Positions 8,860-17,740 of a DNA stretch of 64,000 nt are shown here, one piece after another. The stretch lies in assembly GCA_963677605.2 (NCBI GenBank), contig CAXXDX010000007.1, positions 1,054,001 to 1,118,000 of the forward strand. The letters run 5' to 3'. Source of the DNA: JAGLOK01 sp963677605. Lineage in GTDB: Bacteria > Bacillota > Clostridia > Christensenellales > UMGS416. Below the pieces are notes generated by a model that did no database searches, was not told where the DNA came from, and worked only from the letters and a program-made list of their open reading frames with translations. Position numbers and translations under genes: made by a program. The first letter of the stretch is position 1, and each line of letters starts with the position of its first letter.

Positions 8860-9924
8860 ATGGCAAAACAATTGTTAAAAGGCAATGAAGCTATTGCCGA
8901 AGCCGCTATTATGGCGGGATGCAGACACTTTTTTGGCTACCCTATCACTCCTCAGAACCAAATCCCCGAGTACATGTCGAGGCGAATGCCTCAGGTAGGC
9001 GGGTGTTTTCTGCAGGCTGAAAGTGAAGTGGCAGCTATCAACATGGTTTATGGAGCGGCAGGCTCTGGAGCGAGGGTAATGACATCTTCGTCGTCACCCG
9101 GTATATCGCTTAAGCAGGAAGGAATATCTTATATCGCAGGTGCTGAGCTCCCATGTCTTATCGTAAACATAGTGCGCGGAGGCCCTGGGTTGGGCGGAAT
9201 CCAGCCGGCTCAGTCTGACTATTTTCAGGCGACACGCGGCGGCGGGCATGGTGACTATCGAACTGTAGTGCTTGCGCCATCTTCTGTTCAGGAAGCAGTT
9301 GAGCTTACAATGGAAGGCTTTGATATAGCTGATGAGTATAGGATTCCAGTGTTGCTATTAGGTGACGGAATGCTGGGACAGATGATGGAACCTGTGGAAT
9401 TTGGCACATATACACCCAGAAAGAAAGTTGAAAAGCCTTGGGTTACAGACGGAACACAGGGAAAGCGGGAGCCAAACATAATTAACTCTCTTTACATTGA
9501 TCCTGAAGACTTGGAGTTTGTAAATAAAAGACTATTTGCGGCACATGACAGGATAAATAAAAATGAGATAAAATTTGAAGAGTATCATACCGATGACTGT
9601 GAGATACTGATTGTTGCATATGGAACTACAGCAAGGATAGTCAAAAGTGCTGTGGATTTGGCTCGTAAGGAAGGCGTAAAGGTTGGCATGTTGCGCCCTA
9701 TCACTCTTTGGCCGTTCCCTACTCAAAGGCTTCATGAAATCGCTGCGCAAAAAAGCGTTAAAAACATTATAAGCGCGGAGCTTTCAGGAGGACAGATGAT
9801 TGATGATGTGAAGATTGCGGTAAACGGACAAAAACCGGTGTCTTTCTACGGATCTACCGGTGGTGTGGTGTTCATGCCTGAAAATGTACTTACTGCAATA
9901 CGCGAATTAAAGGGAGGTGCATGA
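8860..9924 (+). CDS. vorB: 2-oxoacid:ferredoxin oxidoreductase, alpha-type subunit (VorB-like)
   Basis: 354 residues from ATG 8860 behind TGGAGG; the longer frame from 8833 overlaps that site. The N-terminal half carries the pyrimidine-binding domain signature (G-N-E-A-I-A-E-A-A, G-Y-P-I-T-P-Q-N, and Q-A-E-S-E-V-A-A containing the conserved Glu), and the C-terminal part is the transketolase C-terminal domain (V-A-Y-G-T-T-A-R, L-R-P-I-T-L-W-P-F-P). This matches the subunit annotated in Clostridia as 3-methyl-2-oxobutanoate dehydrogenase VorB, acting on branched-chain 2-oxoacids; 2-oxoglutarate (KorA) is the alternative. Its TGA overlaps the next gene's start as ATGA. Confidence 0.88.
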   Translation: MAKQLLKGNEAIAEAAIMAGCRHFFGYPITPQNQIPEYMSRRMPQVGGCFLQAESEVAAINMVYGAAGSGARVMTSSSSPGISLKQEGISYIAGAELPCLIVNIVRGGPGLGGIQPAQSDYFQATRGGGHGDYRTVVLAPSSVQEAVELTMEGFDIADEYRIPVLLLGDGMLGQMMEPVEFGTYTPRKKVEKPWVTDGTQGKREPNIINSLYIDPEDLEFVNKRLFAAHDRINKNEIKFEEYHTDDCEILIVAYGTTARIVKSAVDLARKEGVKVGMLRPITLWPFPTQRLHEIAAQKSVKNIISAELSGGQMIDDVKIAVNGQKPVSFYGSTGGVVFMPENVLTAIRELKGGA

Positions 9925-10670
9925 TGGCTGTAGTGTTTGATAAAACTAAAATGCTGACTGATGTGCCCATGCATTATTGTCCAGGGTGTACACATGGAAT
10001 AGCTCACAGGCTAGTGGCTGAGTGCCTGGAAGAGCTGGGTGTTGGCGGCAAAGCAATAGGAGTAGCACCTGTCGGATGCGCTGTATTTGCTTATAAGTAT
10101 TTTAATTGTGATATGCATGAAGCTTCGCATGGCCGCGCGCCTGCCGTCGCAACAGGAATAAAAAGAGTCCATCCGGAAAATATAGTGTTTACTTATCAGG
10201 GAGATGGCGACTTGGCTTCAATAGGTGCTGCTGAGATCGTACACGCAGCTGCCAGAGGTGAAAACATAACAGTTATATTTATCAATAACGCAATATATGG
10301 AATGACCGGCGGTCAGATGGCTCCTACGACATTGGTAGGGCAGGTTACCACGACATCACCTTATGGAAGAGACGCTTCGCATTGCGGAAGTCCTGTGAGA
10401 ATAAGCGAGATGCTGTCACAGCTTGAAGGGCCTTCTTACATTGAACGTGTGGCTTTGAACAATGTAAAGAATGTAAGGGCAGCGAAGAAAGCGGTTAAAA
10501 AAGCCTTCCAAAACCAGATAGACGGCAAGGGATTTTCTCTGATTGAAATGCTGTCGACTTGTTCTACAAACTGGGGGATGTCTCCGACTGAAAGTATGAG
10601 GTGGCTGGAGGAGAATATGCTGCCATACTATCCTTTAGGTGTATATAAAGGAGGCAATCAAAATGACTGA
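9921..10670 (+). CDS. vorA: 2-oxoacid:ferredoxin oxidoreductase, beta-type TPP subunit (VorA-like)
   Basis: 249 residues (ATG 9921 or 9924; GGGAGG lies just upstream). The thiamine-diphosphate motif is clear: Y-Q-G-D-G-D-L-A-S-I-G, then F-I-N-N-A-I-Y-G-M-T-G-G-Q about 30 residues later. A C-P-G-C-T-H segment near the N-terminus is the conserved cysteine pair of this subunit class. It binds TPP at the interface with the alpha-type subunit and performs the decarboxylation step. It overlaps its neighbours at both ends, so expression is tightly coupled in the order D-B-A-C. Confidence 0.88.
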   Translation: MMAVVFDKTKMLTDVPMHYCPGCTHGIAHRLVAECLEELGVGGKAIGVAPVGCAVFAYKYFNCDMHEASHGRAPAVATGIKRVHPENIVFTYQGDGDLASIGAAEIVHAAARGENITVIFINNAIYGMTGGQMAPTTLVGQVTTTSPYGRDASHCGSPVRISEMLSQLEGPSYIERVALNNVKNVRAAKKAVKKAFQNQIDGKGFSLIEMLSTCSTNWGMSPTESMRWLEENMLPYYPLGVYKGGNQND

Positions 10671-11196
10671 GAAAGTAATAATTGCAGGGTTTGGCGGACA
10701 GGGCGTTATGTCGCTTGGACAGATGCTGTGCTACTCAGGCATGAAAGAAGGCAAGAATGTTTCCTGGCTTCCATCCTATGGACCGGAAATGCGCGGGGGA
10801 ACAGCAAACTGCCATGTAATCGTATCAGAAGAAGATGTGGCTTCTCCTATAATATCTATGGCAGATACTGTAATGGCTATGAATCTTCCGTCTTTAGACA
10901 AGTTTGAAAAGAGACTTAAACCTGGCGGCAAACTTTTTATAAACTCATCCCTAATTGAAAAGAAAGCGACAAGAGGGGATATTGATGTATATTATATACC
11001 AGCTAATGACATAGCGCTGGAGCTTGGTAATCAGCGCGTAGCTGGAATGATTATGCTGGGAGCATACTTAAATGTGTCGAAGTTAGTAGCGAATGAAAGC
11101 GTAATTGAATCGCTTAAAAAAGTATTAGGCGAGAAGAAACTTAACTTAATTCCTATTAATAAATCAGCTTTGGAAAAGGGAGAGGCATTGACATAG
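10663..11196 (+). CDS. vorC: 2-oxoacid:ferredoxin oxidoreductase, gamma-type subunit (VorC-like)
   Basis: 177 residues from ATG 10663 behind AAAGGAGG, overlapping the end of the previous gene by 8 bases. The N-terminal G-F-G-G-Q-G-V-M motif and the S-Y-G-P-E-M-R-G-G motif define the pyruvate/ketoisovalerate oxidoreductase gamma domain that binds the CoA substrate region. A terminator hairpin follows about 15 bases after the stop, closing the operon. A homologous subunit is called IorB in indolepyruvate oxidoreductase, but the four-gene arrangement here favours the Vor/Kor class. Confidence 0.87.
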   Translation: MTEKVIIAGFGGQGVMSLGQMLCYSGMKEGKNVSWLPSYGPEMRGGTANCHVIVSEEDVASPIISMADTVMAMNLPSLDKFEKRLKPGGKLFINSSLIEKKATRGDIDVYYIPANDIALELGNQRVAGMIMLGAYLNVSKLVANESVIESLKKVLGEKKLNLIPINKSALEKGEALT

Positions 11197-11209
11197 ACTT
11201 AAATCATTA

Positions 11210-11236
11210 AGACCTGTTAGCGCAGGTCTTTTTTAA
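11210..11236 (+). terminator. Rho-independent terminator of the oxidoreductase operon
   Basis: AGACCTG and CAGGTCT form a 7-bp stem with a 6-base loop, followed directly by a run of T. Confidence 0.85.
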
Positions 11237-11355
11237 TAATAAATATTTAGTGTAATTATTACAATATATTTGAGAAATTACATATAATATGTTTTAATTA
11301 TATGTAGTGGCTTAATAAAATATACAACGTAAATATAAATTGGAGAGTGGTGTAG

Positions 11356-13119
11356 ATGAATTGCATTAAATGTGAGTTTAACCTAGTAGACGGCCAAGAC
11401 ATCTGCCCCAGATGCGGGGCTTCACAAACAGAAACGAATGAAAACGTACAGGGAATATCAATGGAGCTTCCAACAGCTGACAGCACAGCAGTAGAAGCTA
11501 AACCCGAAGTGAAAGAAAAAAAGAAACCTGTAAAAAAAGTTAAAAAGACTGTAAAAAAAGAAAAACCAAAAAAAGAAGAGATTCCTGAAGAACCTGAAGC
11601 GGTTTCTGAGGAAGCACCAAAAAAAGAAGGCAGTAAAAATTGGCTTTATGCGGTGATTGGCATTGCTGCTGTGGCGGTAATTGTTGTAGTTGCATTTTTT
11701 ATTATAGGATATGAGCCAAAAGGCAGCGATGAAGAAAGCTTTGTTATGCTTGCAACTACAGAAGACGAAATATTTTTAGTAGACGGCGATGAGCTTACAG
11801 AAATTGCAGAAATACCAGAAAATCTTTATGCTTCTGAAGTAATTATGGCAATTGATGGCAAAAGTTTTTATTTAATTGCAGATGCTGAGTATGATGATGA
11901 ATCGGGAGAGTATCTTGGTGATTTAGTTTATCTTAGGTCAAACGGCAAAGAAACAGAAATAGAAAGTGATGTTGTTGTTGGCTCGCAGACACTTGTTGAA
12001 GAGATATTGTGGTTTGAAAAAGCTGACGGAGAAGACAAGATAGTATGCTGCTATGACGGTAAAAATGTTACTGAGGTTATAGAAGAGGAGATGCTGAGCT
12101 CTTGGCAGGGAACTGGCAAAGCGGGAAAAGCATATTACACACTCATTGATGAAGATGACTACACAACTGAAGTGTTTATGATTGAAGATGATGATGATAC
12201 CTCGATAATGGATGAAGCACAGATTGTGGGAATCAGCAGCGATTATAAAAAAGTGGTTCTAGTAGCTGACGATGATGGCGAATCTATTGTAAGTATTTTC
12301 GATGGCAAAGATGATTTTGAAGTAATGGAAGATGTTCAGGACATATTAATTAACAGCAAGACGCTGGACATGCTTGTAGTTGCTGACGAAGAGGACATGG
12401 TTTTATACTATATACCATATGGCAAAGAACCTATAGAAATTGATGATGAAGTGGAAGAGATTGTTCCGCTTTCAATTTCAATAAATTCATACACGTATAT
12501 GGTTGAGGATTTGGGATCAAAAATCTATTATGGTAAAGATGATGACTTATATGCTGCGGATTTTAAAGGCAAAGATAATGACAGAGTCCTCAAAGATTAC
12601 AATGAAATAAGTGCTATAGATTTTGATCAGAAAACTATGACTCTGGTATATGCGGATGATGATGAGGTTATATCTTTTAATCTTGAAACATTAAAAGAAT
12701 CTTCTGTTGAGCTTCCTGACGCAGATGAACTTTCTTCATATGATGTTGAAATAGTAGGAAAGTGGTATGTATACAGGACAGAGGAGAATAAAGAGATTTT
12801 TGCTTACGACGGCGGCAGAAAAGATCCTCTTGAGCTTTCTGGTGATGCTGACGAGATTTCATCATTTGAAGGATATATGGACAAATATGTTCTTTGGGTG
12901 AATTACGATTCTGAGCTTGTGGTTTCACAGATGAAAGAAGACTCAGACGAAGAAATCGGAGACGAGGTTTATGATTATTGGGTAACCTCTGATGGTCAGA
13001 TATATTTCCTTAGCGATTATGATGAAGGCGAAGGTGATTTGTACTTCGTAGCAAGTATCGGAAAAGATGCTGAGAGAATCGAAAAAGGAATAGTGGATAT
13101 TATCAGACTTTATTATTAA
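11356..13119 (+). CDS. Zinc-ribbon membrane protein with large acidic extracytoplasmic domain
   Basis: 587 residues. Residues 1-25 hold a zinc ribbon with two CxxC knuckles (C-I-K-C and C-P-R-C-G). A Lys/Glu/Pro-rich linker (about 45-95) leads to one membrane segment (about 97-120), and about 465 residues of very acidic sequence follow. That region repeats short strands separated by D-D-D/E-D-D-E patterns and contains the phrases S-F-Y-L-I-A and Q-I-Y-F-L-S-D, suggesting a beta-propeller-like fold (DUF5050-type), but I cannot assign the fold with certainty. Topology would put the ribbon inside and the acidic domain outside. It stands alone between two terminators. Function unknown. Confidence 0.75.
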   Translation: MNCIKCEFNLVDGQDICPRCGASQTETNENVQGISMELPTADSTAVEAKPEVKEKKKPVKKVKKTVKKEKPKKEEIPEEPEAVSEEAPKKEGSKNWLYAVIGIAAVAVIVVVAFFIIGYEPKGSDEESFVMLATTEDEIFLVDGDELTEIAEIPENLYASEVIMAIDGKSFYLIADAEYDDESGEYLGDLVYLRSNGKETEIESDVVVGSQTLVEEILWFEKADGEDKIVCCYDGKNVTEVIEEEMLSSWQGTGKAGKAYYTLIDEDDYTTEVFMIEDDDDTSIMDEAQIVGISSDYKKVVLVADDDGESIVSIFDGKDDFEVMEDVQDILINSKTLDMLVVADEEDMVLYYIPYGKEPIEIDDEVEEIVPLSISINSYTYMVEDLGSKIYYGKDDDLYAADFKGKDNDRVLKDYNEISAIDFDQKTMTLVYADDDEVISFNLETLKESSVELPDADELSSYDVEIVGKWYVYRTEENKEIFAYDGGRKDPLELSGDADEISSFEGYMDKYVLWVNYDSELVVSQMKEDSDEEIGDEVYDYWVTSDGQIYFLSDYDEGEGDLYFVASIGKDAERIEKGIVDIIRLYY

Positions 13120-13128
13120 TAAAAATAA

Positions 13129-13158
13129 TAAAAGCGTTCGTATTAACGGACGCTTTTT
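13129..13158 (+). terminator. Rho-independent terminator after the zinc-ribbon membrane protein
   Basis: AAAAGCGTTCGT and ACGGACGCTTTT flank a short loop (one T-G pair in the stem) and a T-run follows. The stem is A/T-symmetrical and could act on either strand. Confidence 0.85.
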
Positions 13159-13262
13159 TCTTTCAAAATTCTTAATTTGTTAACAAGTTGCATATAGCTT
13201 CAAATTACTATGTGTGATAGAATAGTCGTGTTTGATAGAAATACTATAAATAGAATGTAGGG

Positions 13263-14120
13263 ATGAATATGGGAAATAAAAAGATTGCAATAGTGACGGA
13301 TACAACGTGTGACTTATCTGATGAATTTATAAAAGAATATTCAATATTTCTTTTGCCTATGCAGATAGTTTTTGAAAACGCAGTATATAGAGACAGGTTT
13401 GAAATTACTCCTGAAAAAGTATATGAACTTTTGGAAAATGAAGTTCCAAAATCTTCACTTCCTTACTCAGAAGATGTTCAGGAACTGATGGAAGAAATAA
13501 TCTCAAAAGGGTATACAGATGTTATTTTTATAACGGTTTCATCGGGTCTTTCCGGCACTTTTAATATGATAAATCTTATGATGAGAGATTATGAAGATAG
13601 AATTGATATCAAGGTTGTGGATTCGTTATATTTATCTTTGGGATTAGGATTTCAGGTTATTGAATGTGCAAAGACAGCACTTGAGACGGGAAGTGTAGAA
13701 AAAGCGATTCTTAGAATTGATGAAGTTAGAAATTCAATGATAGCTATGTTTGTAGTAAAAACTTTGCATTATTTAAAAAAAGGCGGAAGAATAGGTAAGG
13801 TTGAAGGGACTGTCGGTGACATGTTACACCTTAAACCTATTATTGCTGTGAACGAGGATGGTGTTTACCATACTTTGGCAAAGGTTCGAGGCCGTAAAAA
13901 GTCAATACAAAAGATGTTCGATTTGGTTGTTGAAAAGTTCAAAGGCAAACAGATTAATCTGGGAATTGTACAGGGGAAAGCTTTGGAAGAAGCTCAGAAG
14001 TTGCTTGAGCAATTAAGAGAAGTGCTCGATATCAAAATGGATTTTATTACGCAGATCAGCCCTGTTTTAGGTATGCATACCGGTCCTGGATTAGTTGGTG
14101 TTATAGCTTATGAAGTTTAG
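13263..14120 (+). CDS. DegV family fatty-acid-binding protein
   Basis: 285 residues. The N-terminus I-A-I-V-T-D-T-T-C-D-L-S is the DegV signature, and T-V-S-S-G-L-S-G-T-F-N (about residues 93-103) contributes the lipid-head-group contacts. The C-terminal part carries L-H-Y-L-K-K-G-G-R-I and H-T-G-P-G-L-V-G-V. DegV/FakB proteins present acyl chains to the fatty-acid kinase FakA; no FakA homologue is in this window. It is monocistronic, about 90 bp upstream of tRNA-Leu. The start is ATG 13263 or the in-frame ATG six bases on. Confidence 0.92.
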   Translation: MNMGNKKIAIVTDTTCDLSDEFIKEYSIFLLPMQIVFENAVYRDRFEITPEKVYELLENEVPKSSLPYSEDVQELMEEIISKGYTDVIFITVSSGLSGTFNMINLMMRDYEDRIDIKVVDSLYLSLGLGFQVIECAKTALETGSVEKAILRIDEVRNSMIAMFVVKTLHYLKKGGRIGKVEGTVGDMLHLKPIIAVNEDGVYHTLAKVRGRKKSIQKMFDLVVEKFKGKQINLGIVQGKALEEAQKLLEQLREVLDIKMDFITQISPVLGMHTGPGLVGVIAYEV

Positions 14121-14151
14121 AAAAATCAGATAATAAATTAACATAATATTA

Positions 14152-14180
14152 TTGCCAAGTCATTTGTTATATGGTAATAT
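14152..14180 (+). promoter_or_regulatory. Probable promoter of tRNA-Leu
   Basis: TTGCCA (14152-14157) and TAATAT (14175-14180) with a 17-bp spacer, 32 bp before the mature tRNA 5' end. Confidence 0.5.
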
Positions 14181-14212
14181 TGTTGTTACGTCAGAAATCC
14201 AACAATAGGTAT

Positions 14213-14299
14213 GCCGAAGTGATGGAATTGGCAGACGTGTCAGACTCAAAATCTGATGTCCTTCGGGACGTGTGGGTTCAAGTCCCACCTTCGGCACCA
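14213..14299 (+). tRNA. tRNA-Leu(CAA), CCA encoded
   Basis: An 87-nt class II tRNA. The acceptor stem GCCGAAG (14213-14219) pairs with CTTCGGC (14289-14295), followed by discriminator A and an encoded CCA. The anticodon stem TCAGA/TCTGA encloses the loop CTCAAAA, giving anticodon CAA, which reads UUG as leucine. A variable arm (GTCCTTCGGGAC) and a T-arm with GGTTCAAGTCCC follow. The 3' end is the likely attachment site of the adjacent element: integrase gene 1 ends inside the T-arm, and the last 20-odd bases recur at 49032-49053. Confidence 0.97.
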
Positions 14300-15882
14300 C
14301 TCATATCCAAACGCCTATCAGTGTTTGGGAAACCAGCTCGATTAGTATCTTTCGTGTGAGAATGTGAAGATATATCGGGCTTTACTTTTACCCTGATTTC
14401 AATACTATCTTTGAAGATGATTACTCTATCAATGAAGAGTTCTATTAACTTCTGGATGTTCTTAACTTTTCCTTTTCTGAAAAGTTCTTTAGCATATGCA
14501 AATGCTTTTTCTAACTCATCTTTAGAAACGGCATTAATATTACTTTCGTTTTCAGTTTTAGCCAGAGAAAATTCAAGCTGCTTCTTTTCGGCTTCAAGAG
14601 AAGATATTTTTGTGTATAGGGTCTCAGAATCTGTAGCCATGATAGCCTTTGCAATCCTGTCCAAAGATTTATCAATAGACTTTATCTTCTGCTCGAATTC
14701 TTGTTTAAGTTGTAATGATTCTGAATCGATTGACTTAAGATATTCCTGATATGAATTATATATTTTATCAATCTGTGTATTATCAAAAATATATTCAGAA
14801 ACTTTTTCTAGAACAACTGCTTCAATGTATTCTCTGCGAATTATTCTATTGCTGCATTCTTTTTTACGCTGTCTGTTATTACAGACGTAAAACACATACT
14901 TCCGTTTCTGGTTATTGAAAGTCCTGTTGCCACAGTATGCCATACCGCAATCACCGCATATGAGTTTGCCTGATAGAAGATAAATTTCTTTTGCTCGATT
15001 TGCCCCACCTTTATGCTTTCTACCTTCAAGCTGCTTTTGAACAGTCATAAACTGCTCTTTGGAAACTATAGCAGGTATACTGCCGTCAATACGGATTATT
15101 TCATTGTCAGGTTTATTAGCATGAAAATTCCTTCTGCCGTCAACATCTCTTTTAGGAGCTCTATTGAACTCATATAAACCATAGTATTTAGGATTGCGTA
15201 ATATTGAAGATATTGAGTTTTTTGCGAAACTGCTGCCTCGTTTGGTTTTGTAACCGTGTACCTTAAGATGGTCTATAATTTTACCGTAGCCTATTCCTGA
15301 TTCAGCCATATCAAATATAGTTCTGATAATCTTAGCTTCTTTGGGATTGATTACATAATTAAGATTCTCATCAACATCAAAACCTAAAGGAGGTATGCCT
15401 CCATTAAACTTGGCTTTGTAAGCGTTCTCGTTTAAACCCTTCATAATCTCGCGGGATAGGTTTTTTATGTAATACTCATTCATACCTTCATATAATGATT
15501 CCATAAGTACACCTTCCGGGGTATCAGAATCATAGTTCTCAAGTACAGATAATAGTTTTACATTATGGCGTTTAAGCTCGTGGCGATATCGTACACTATC
15601 ATATCTGTTTCGTGCAAATCTATCAAGCTTATGCACAACGATCACATCAAACAGCTTATCTTTGGAATCGTTTATCATATGAAGGAACTCAGGTCTATCA
15701 TCGTTCTTTCCTGATTTAGCCATATCAATATACTTATTGACGAGTATTAAATTATTATCTTTTGAGTATTTTTCTATCGCTCTGATTTGTGCATCGATAC
15801 TCTCGTTTCGCTGCATATCAGTTGAAAATCTTGCATAGCAGGCAGCACGAAGCGGCGCAGCTTTTTTAGTTGCTGTGTTCAT
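14278..15882 (-). CDS. Large serine recombinase (integrase) of IME1
   Basis: 534 residues from ATG 15882 behind AAAGGAGA; the longer frame to 15912 has no such site. Resolvase/invertase domain at about 12-150 with Y-A-R-F-S-T (nucleophile Ser20) and V-H-K-L-D-R-F-A-R-N-R. The PF07508-type recombinase domain has the phrases P-P-L-G-F-D-V and S-I-L-R-N-P-K-Y-Y-G-L-Y-E-F. A zinc ribbon follows (C-G-D-C-G-M-A-Y, V-C-N-N-R), then a coiled coil at about 375-450. It integrates and excises the element. The final residues S-G-A-E-G-G-T and the TGA stop are read from the tRNA-Leu 3' end, so the stop codon is supplied by the host tRNA gene. It is only moderately similar to the IME2 integrase although the backbones are near-identical. 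Confidence 0.93.
   Translation of the reverse strand: MNTATKKAAPLRAACYARFSTDMQRNESIDAQIRAIEKYSKDNNLILVNKYIDMAKSGKNDDRPEFLHMINDSKDKLFDVIVVHKLDRFARNRYDSVRYRHELKRHNVKLLSVLENYDSDTPEGVLMESLYEGMNEYYIKNLSREIMKGLNENAYKAKFNGGIPPLGFDVDENLNYVINPKEAKIIRTIFDMAESGIGYGKIIDHLKVHGYKTKRGSSFAKNSISSILRNPKYYGLYEFNRAPKRDVDGRRNFHANKPDNEIIRIDGSIPAIVSKEQFMTVQKQLEGRKHKGGANRAKEIYLLSGKLICGDCGMAYCGNRTFNNQKRKYVFYVCNNRQRKKECSNRIIRREYIEAVVLEKVSEYIFDNTQIDKIYNSYQEYLKSIDSESLQLKQEFEQKIKSIDKSLDRIAKAIMATDSETLYTKISSLEAEKKQLEFSLAKTENESNINAVSKDELEKAFAYAKELFRKGKVKNIQKLIELFIDRVIIFKDSIEIRVKVKPDISSHSHTKDTNRAGFPNTDRRLDMSGAEGGT
14279..14300 (+). repeat. Attachment-site copy at the tRNA-Leu 3' end
   Basis: 22 bp spanning half of the T-arm, the acceptor strand, the CCA and one further base. 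It matches 49032-49053 with one mismatch (C/G at the eighth base). Confidence 0.65.
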
Positions 15883-16024
15883 ATAAATGTCTCCTTTCAT
15901 GACGTTCGTCATTTTGTATTAAATGATGAAGTATTTCCAATACAGTGGTTTCCTGAAGCTTTATTTCGCTTTTTTCAGGAAATACTATTTTTACTATTAC
16001 CTCATCATGCTTTGGGTTTGTCAC
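15866..16024 (-). CDS. Small ORF upstream of integrase 1 (52 residues)
   Basis: GTG start at 16024 preceded by AAGGAG with a 7-base spacer. The frame runs 52 codons and overlaps the integrase start by 17 bases. The product begins V-T-N-P-K-H-D-E-V-I-V and is charged, with a His/Arg-rich tail (R-H-E-R-R-H). The integrase ribosome site lies within its 3' end, which suggests translational coupling. IME2 has an unrelated 45-residue ORF in the same place, so the slot is conserved but the content is not. A role as excision or directionality factor is a guess from position only. Confidence 0.5.
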   Translation of the reverse strand: MTNPKHDEVIVKIVFPEKSEIKLQETTVLEILHHLIQNDERHERRHLYEHSN

Positions 16025-16153
16025 TAAAGCTCCTTGTTAAGGAATTACTTAAAGACATTTATAGCGGATATTATATTGTCAAGGAGCTTATGCCGTAAAG
16101 CACATCTCATTATATCATCTGCTATAGCAAATATTAAGCAAATCCTAGTTTTT

Positions 16154-17362
16154 CTATCTTTCTATTTCTCTGTTCTGTTCTTTCCTGACGAGAGTGACAG
16201 GTTCTATGATTTTCTTTATCCTTGGAATCTCTTCCTTCAAAGTACTGACTGTATGCAGCTCTTTTCTTAAGAGCCGTATCTTGATATTAATGACATCACG
16301 GTTTTGCACAGGAATGGTTTTTCTGTGTTCCATGAGTTTCTGCATATCAGAAATAATAGCTTCCTTTGCAGGCTCGATGTCAGAGACATCTTTAATGTCA
16401 TATTTGGTCATAACATTATAAATAGCAGTTATCTTATCAAAGATGATTAGATCTTTTTTCATCTGATCGCTCATGGGAATGATATGTTCATTCTTCTTCA
16501 CTTGACCTAACAGATATTTATAGTGCCAGACTAAAGCCTGAAAACCTTTAAGCTTCTTAGGTGTTGGCGGAATATATACACTTTCAGCGAATTTCTGAAA
16601 ATTGTATGCAGACTGCATTACTTCCTGACCTGCAAGCCTTGAAGTAATATCAATGTCGGTGTAGCCTTTGCCAAGGGATTTTAGCCTTACATATCTCTTC
16701 ATGCCATCGCACTTGACTGAAATATACTGACCTCTCTTGTATAGGTATCCCATTTCATTCAATTGATACAGGAATGTACCAAGGTCATATGAAATCTCAA
16801 TAGCCTTATCAATATCACTGCGGATAATATCTCTCCATGTAGTTTTGCCCTGTTTTACAGCTAACCATTCAGAGTAATGTTTGTTTACGCTTCTGCTTTC
16901 GCCTGGAACGATCACAGACAGATTATTGTCTTTGCATAAGTCATCAGAAATCTTTCTGATTCTATCTGAGTATTCATTTTTATTAGCATGATACTTATAC
17001 CCGTCTACACAAGACACTGAGTTCCACACTATATGGTTATGAATATGCTCACGGTCTACATGAGTTGAGAATACAACTTCATATTTATTTGAAAGGTATT
17101 GCAGAGCAAACTCACTTGCGATATTAAAAGCTAGTTCAGGAGTTACTTCACCAGGCTTGAATGATTGTATGAGATGATATCCAAGCCTGCCGTCTTTTTT
17201 ATGAAATCTGGATTTTGTATCATTCATTAACTGGGCAGAATTACTGGGTACACAATTAAAGCCGCCTGTATAAAGCTGATTTTCAGTTTTACTTGGATTC
17301 AGTATATATTTAACCGTTCTGTTAAGATTGGTTTTTATGCTTTTTACTTTTGTTGTAGCCAT
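16154..17362 (-). CDS. Relaxase/mobilization nuclease, MOBP-like (IME1)
   Basis: 402 residues with the Relaxase (PF03432) domain in the N-terminal half. The three-histidine metal motif is H-V-D-R-E-H-I-H-N-H (residues 101-110), and Tyr19 in V-K-Y-I is the best candidate for the nicking tyrosine. The C-terminal third is helical and Lys/Glu-rich, ending in E-N-R-E-I-E-R. The start abuts the mobC stop (shared base 17362). The protein nicks the transfer origin and leads the strand into a recipient through a helper conjugation pore. The IME2 copy (50941-52149) differs at only a few percent of positions by eye. The origin of transfer is probably in the non-coding part of the element, but no nic site is pinned down. 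Confidence 0.92.
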   Translation of the reverse strand: MATTKVKSIKTNLNRTVKYILNPSKTENQLYTGGFNCVPSNSAQLMNDTKSRFHKKDGRLGYHLIQSFKPGEVTPELAFNIASEFALQYLSNKYEVVFSTHVDREHIHNHIVWNSVSCVDGYKYHANKNEYSDRIRKISDDLCKDNNLSVIVPGESRSVNKHYSEWLAVKQGKTTWRDIIRSDIDKAIEISYDLGTFLYQLNEMGYLYKRGQYISVKCDGMKRYVRLKSLGKGYTDIDITSRLAGQEVMQSAYNFQKFAESVYIPPTPKKLKGFQALVWHYKYLLGQVKKNEHIIPMSDQMKKDLIIFDKITAIYNVMTKYDIKDVSDIEPAKEAIISDMQKLMEHRKTIPVQNRDVINIKIRLLRKELHTVSTLKEEIPRIKKIIEPVTLVRKEQNREIER

Positions 17363-17670
17363 TATAGTCTCTCCTTTACCAGTTCATATATATCAGCAAG
17401 CTTTATATATATCCTTTGGATATCATCAGGTAAAGCTATACCCATATTTACTGCTTTTGTTATTTGGTTTATGTTATGTCCGATATAGTTAATTTCGCGA
17501 ATCAAATCCTGATATTCAGTTGATGGAGCGGATTTGATTTCTGAGTTATTTAAACACATCTTAATAAAGGCAGCTTTAGAAACTCCCGCTTTTAAGCTCT
17601 TCTTTTCAAGTAAGGCTTTTTCGCTATCATTAAGCCTTAGCTCAAATCTATGTGTTCTTTTATCTGACAT
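17362..17670 (-). CDS. mobC: MobC-like mobilization accessory protein (IME1)
   Basis: 102 residues. The N-terminus has a ribbon-helix-helix-like start (R-F-E-L-R-L-N-D-S-E-K-A-L-L), and the C-terminal half carries I-N-Y-I-G-H-N-I-N-Q-I-T-K-A-V-N, the MobC/PF05713 signature. These proteins help relaxase open the transfer origin. The stop shares one base with the relaxase start, so the two are coupled. The start ATG 17670 follows AAAGGAGT. An inverted repeat lies about 30-70 bp upstream. Confidence 0.88.
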   Translation of the reverse strand: MSDKRTHRFELRLNDSEKALLEKKSLKAGVSKAAFIKMCLNNSEIKSAPSTEYQDLIREINYIGHNINQITKAVNMGIALPDDIQRIYIKLADIYELVKERL

Positions 17671-17696
17671 TAATACTCCTTTTGTTATTTGTGACG

Positions 17697-17740
17697 ATGA
17701 CGGTATTTCTATACCCCCCGTTTTTAAACAATACCGTCAT
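17697..17740. promoter_or_regulatory. Inverted repeat between repA and mobC of IME1 (ATGACG half-sites)
   Basis: ATGACGGTATT (17697-17707) and AATACCGTCAT (17730-17740) are perfect 11-bp arms around a 22-bp loop overlapping the repA stop. It is one of three ATGACG/TGACG inverted pairs in the element and is conserved in IME2. It may be an operator, a terminator or part of the relaxosome site. Confidence 0.5.

Noticed and set aside
14171..14359. 62-codon frame across tRNA-Leu
   Set aside because: Read through the tRNA; no coding evidence.
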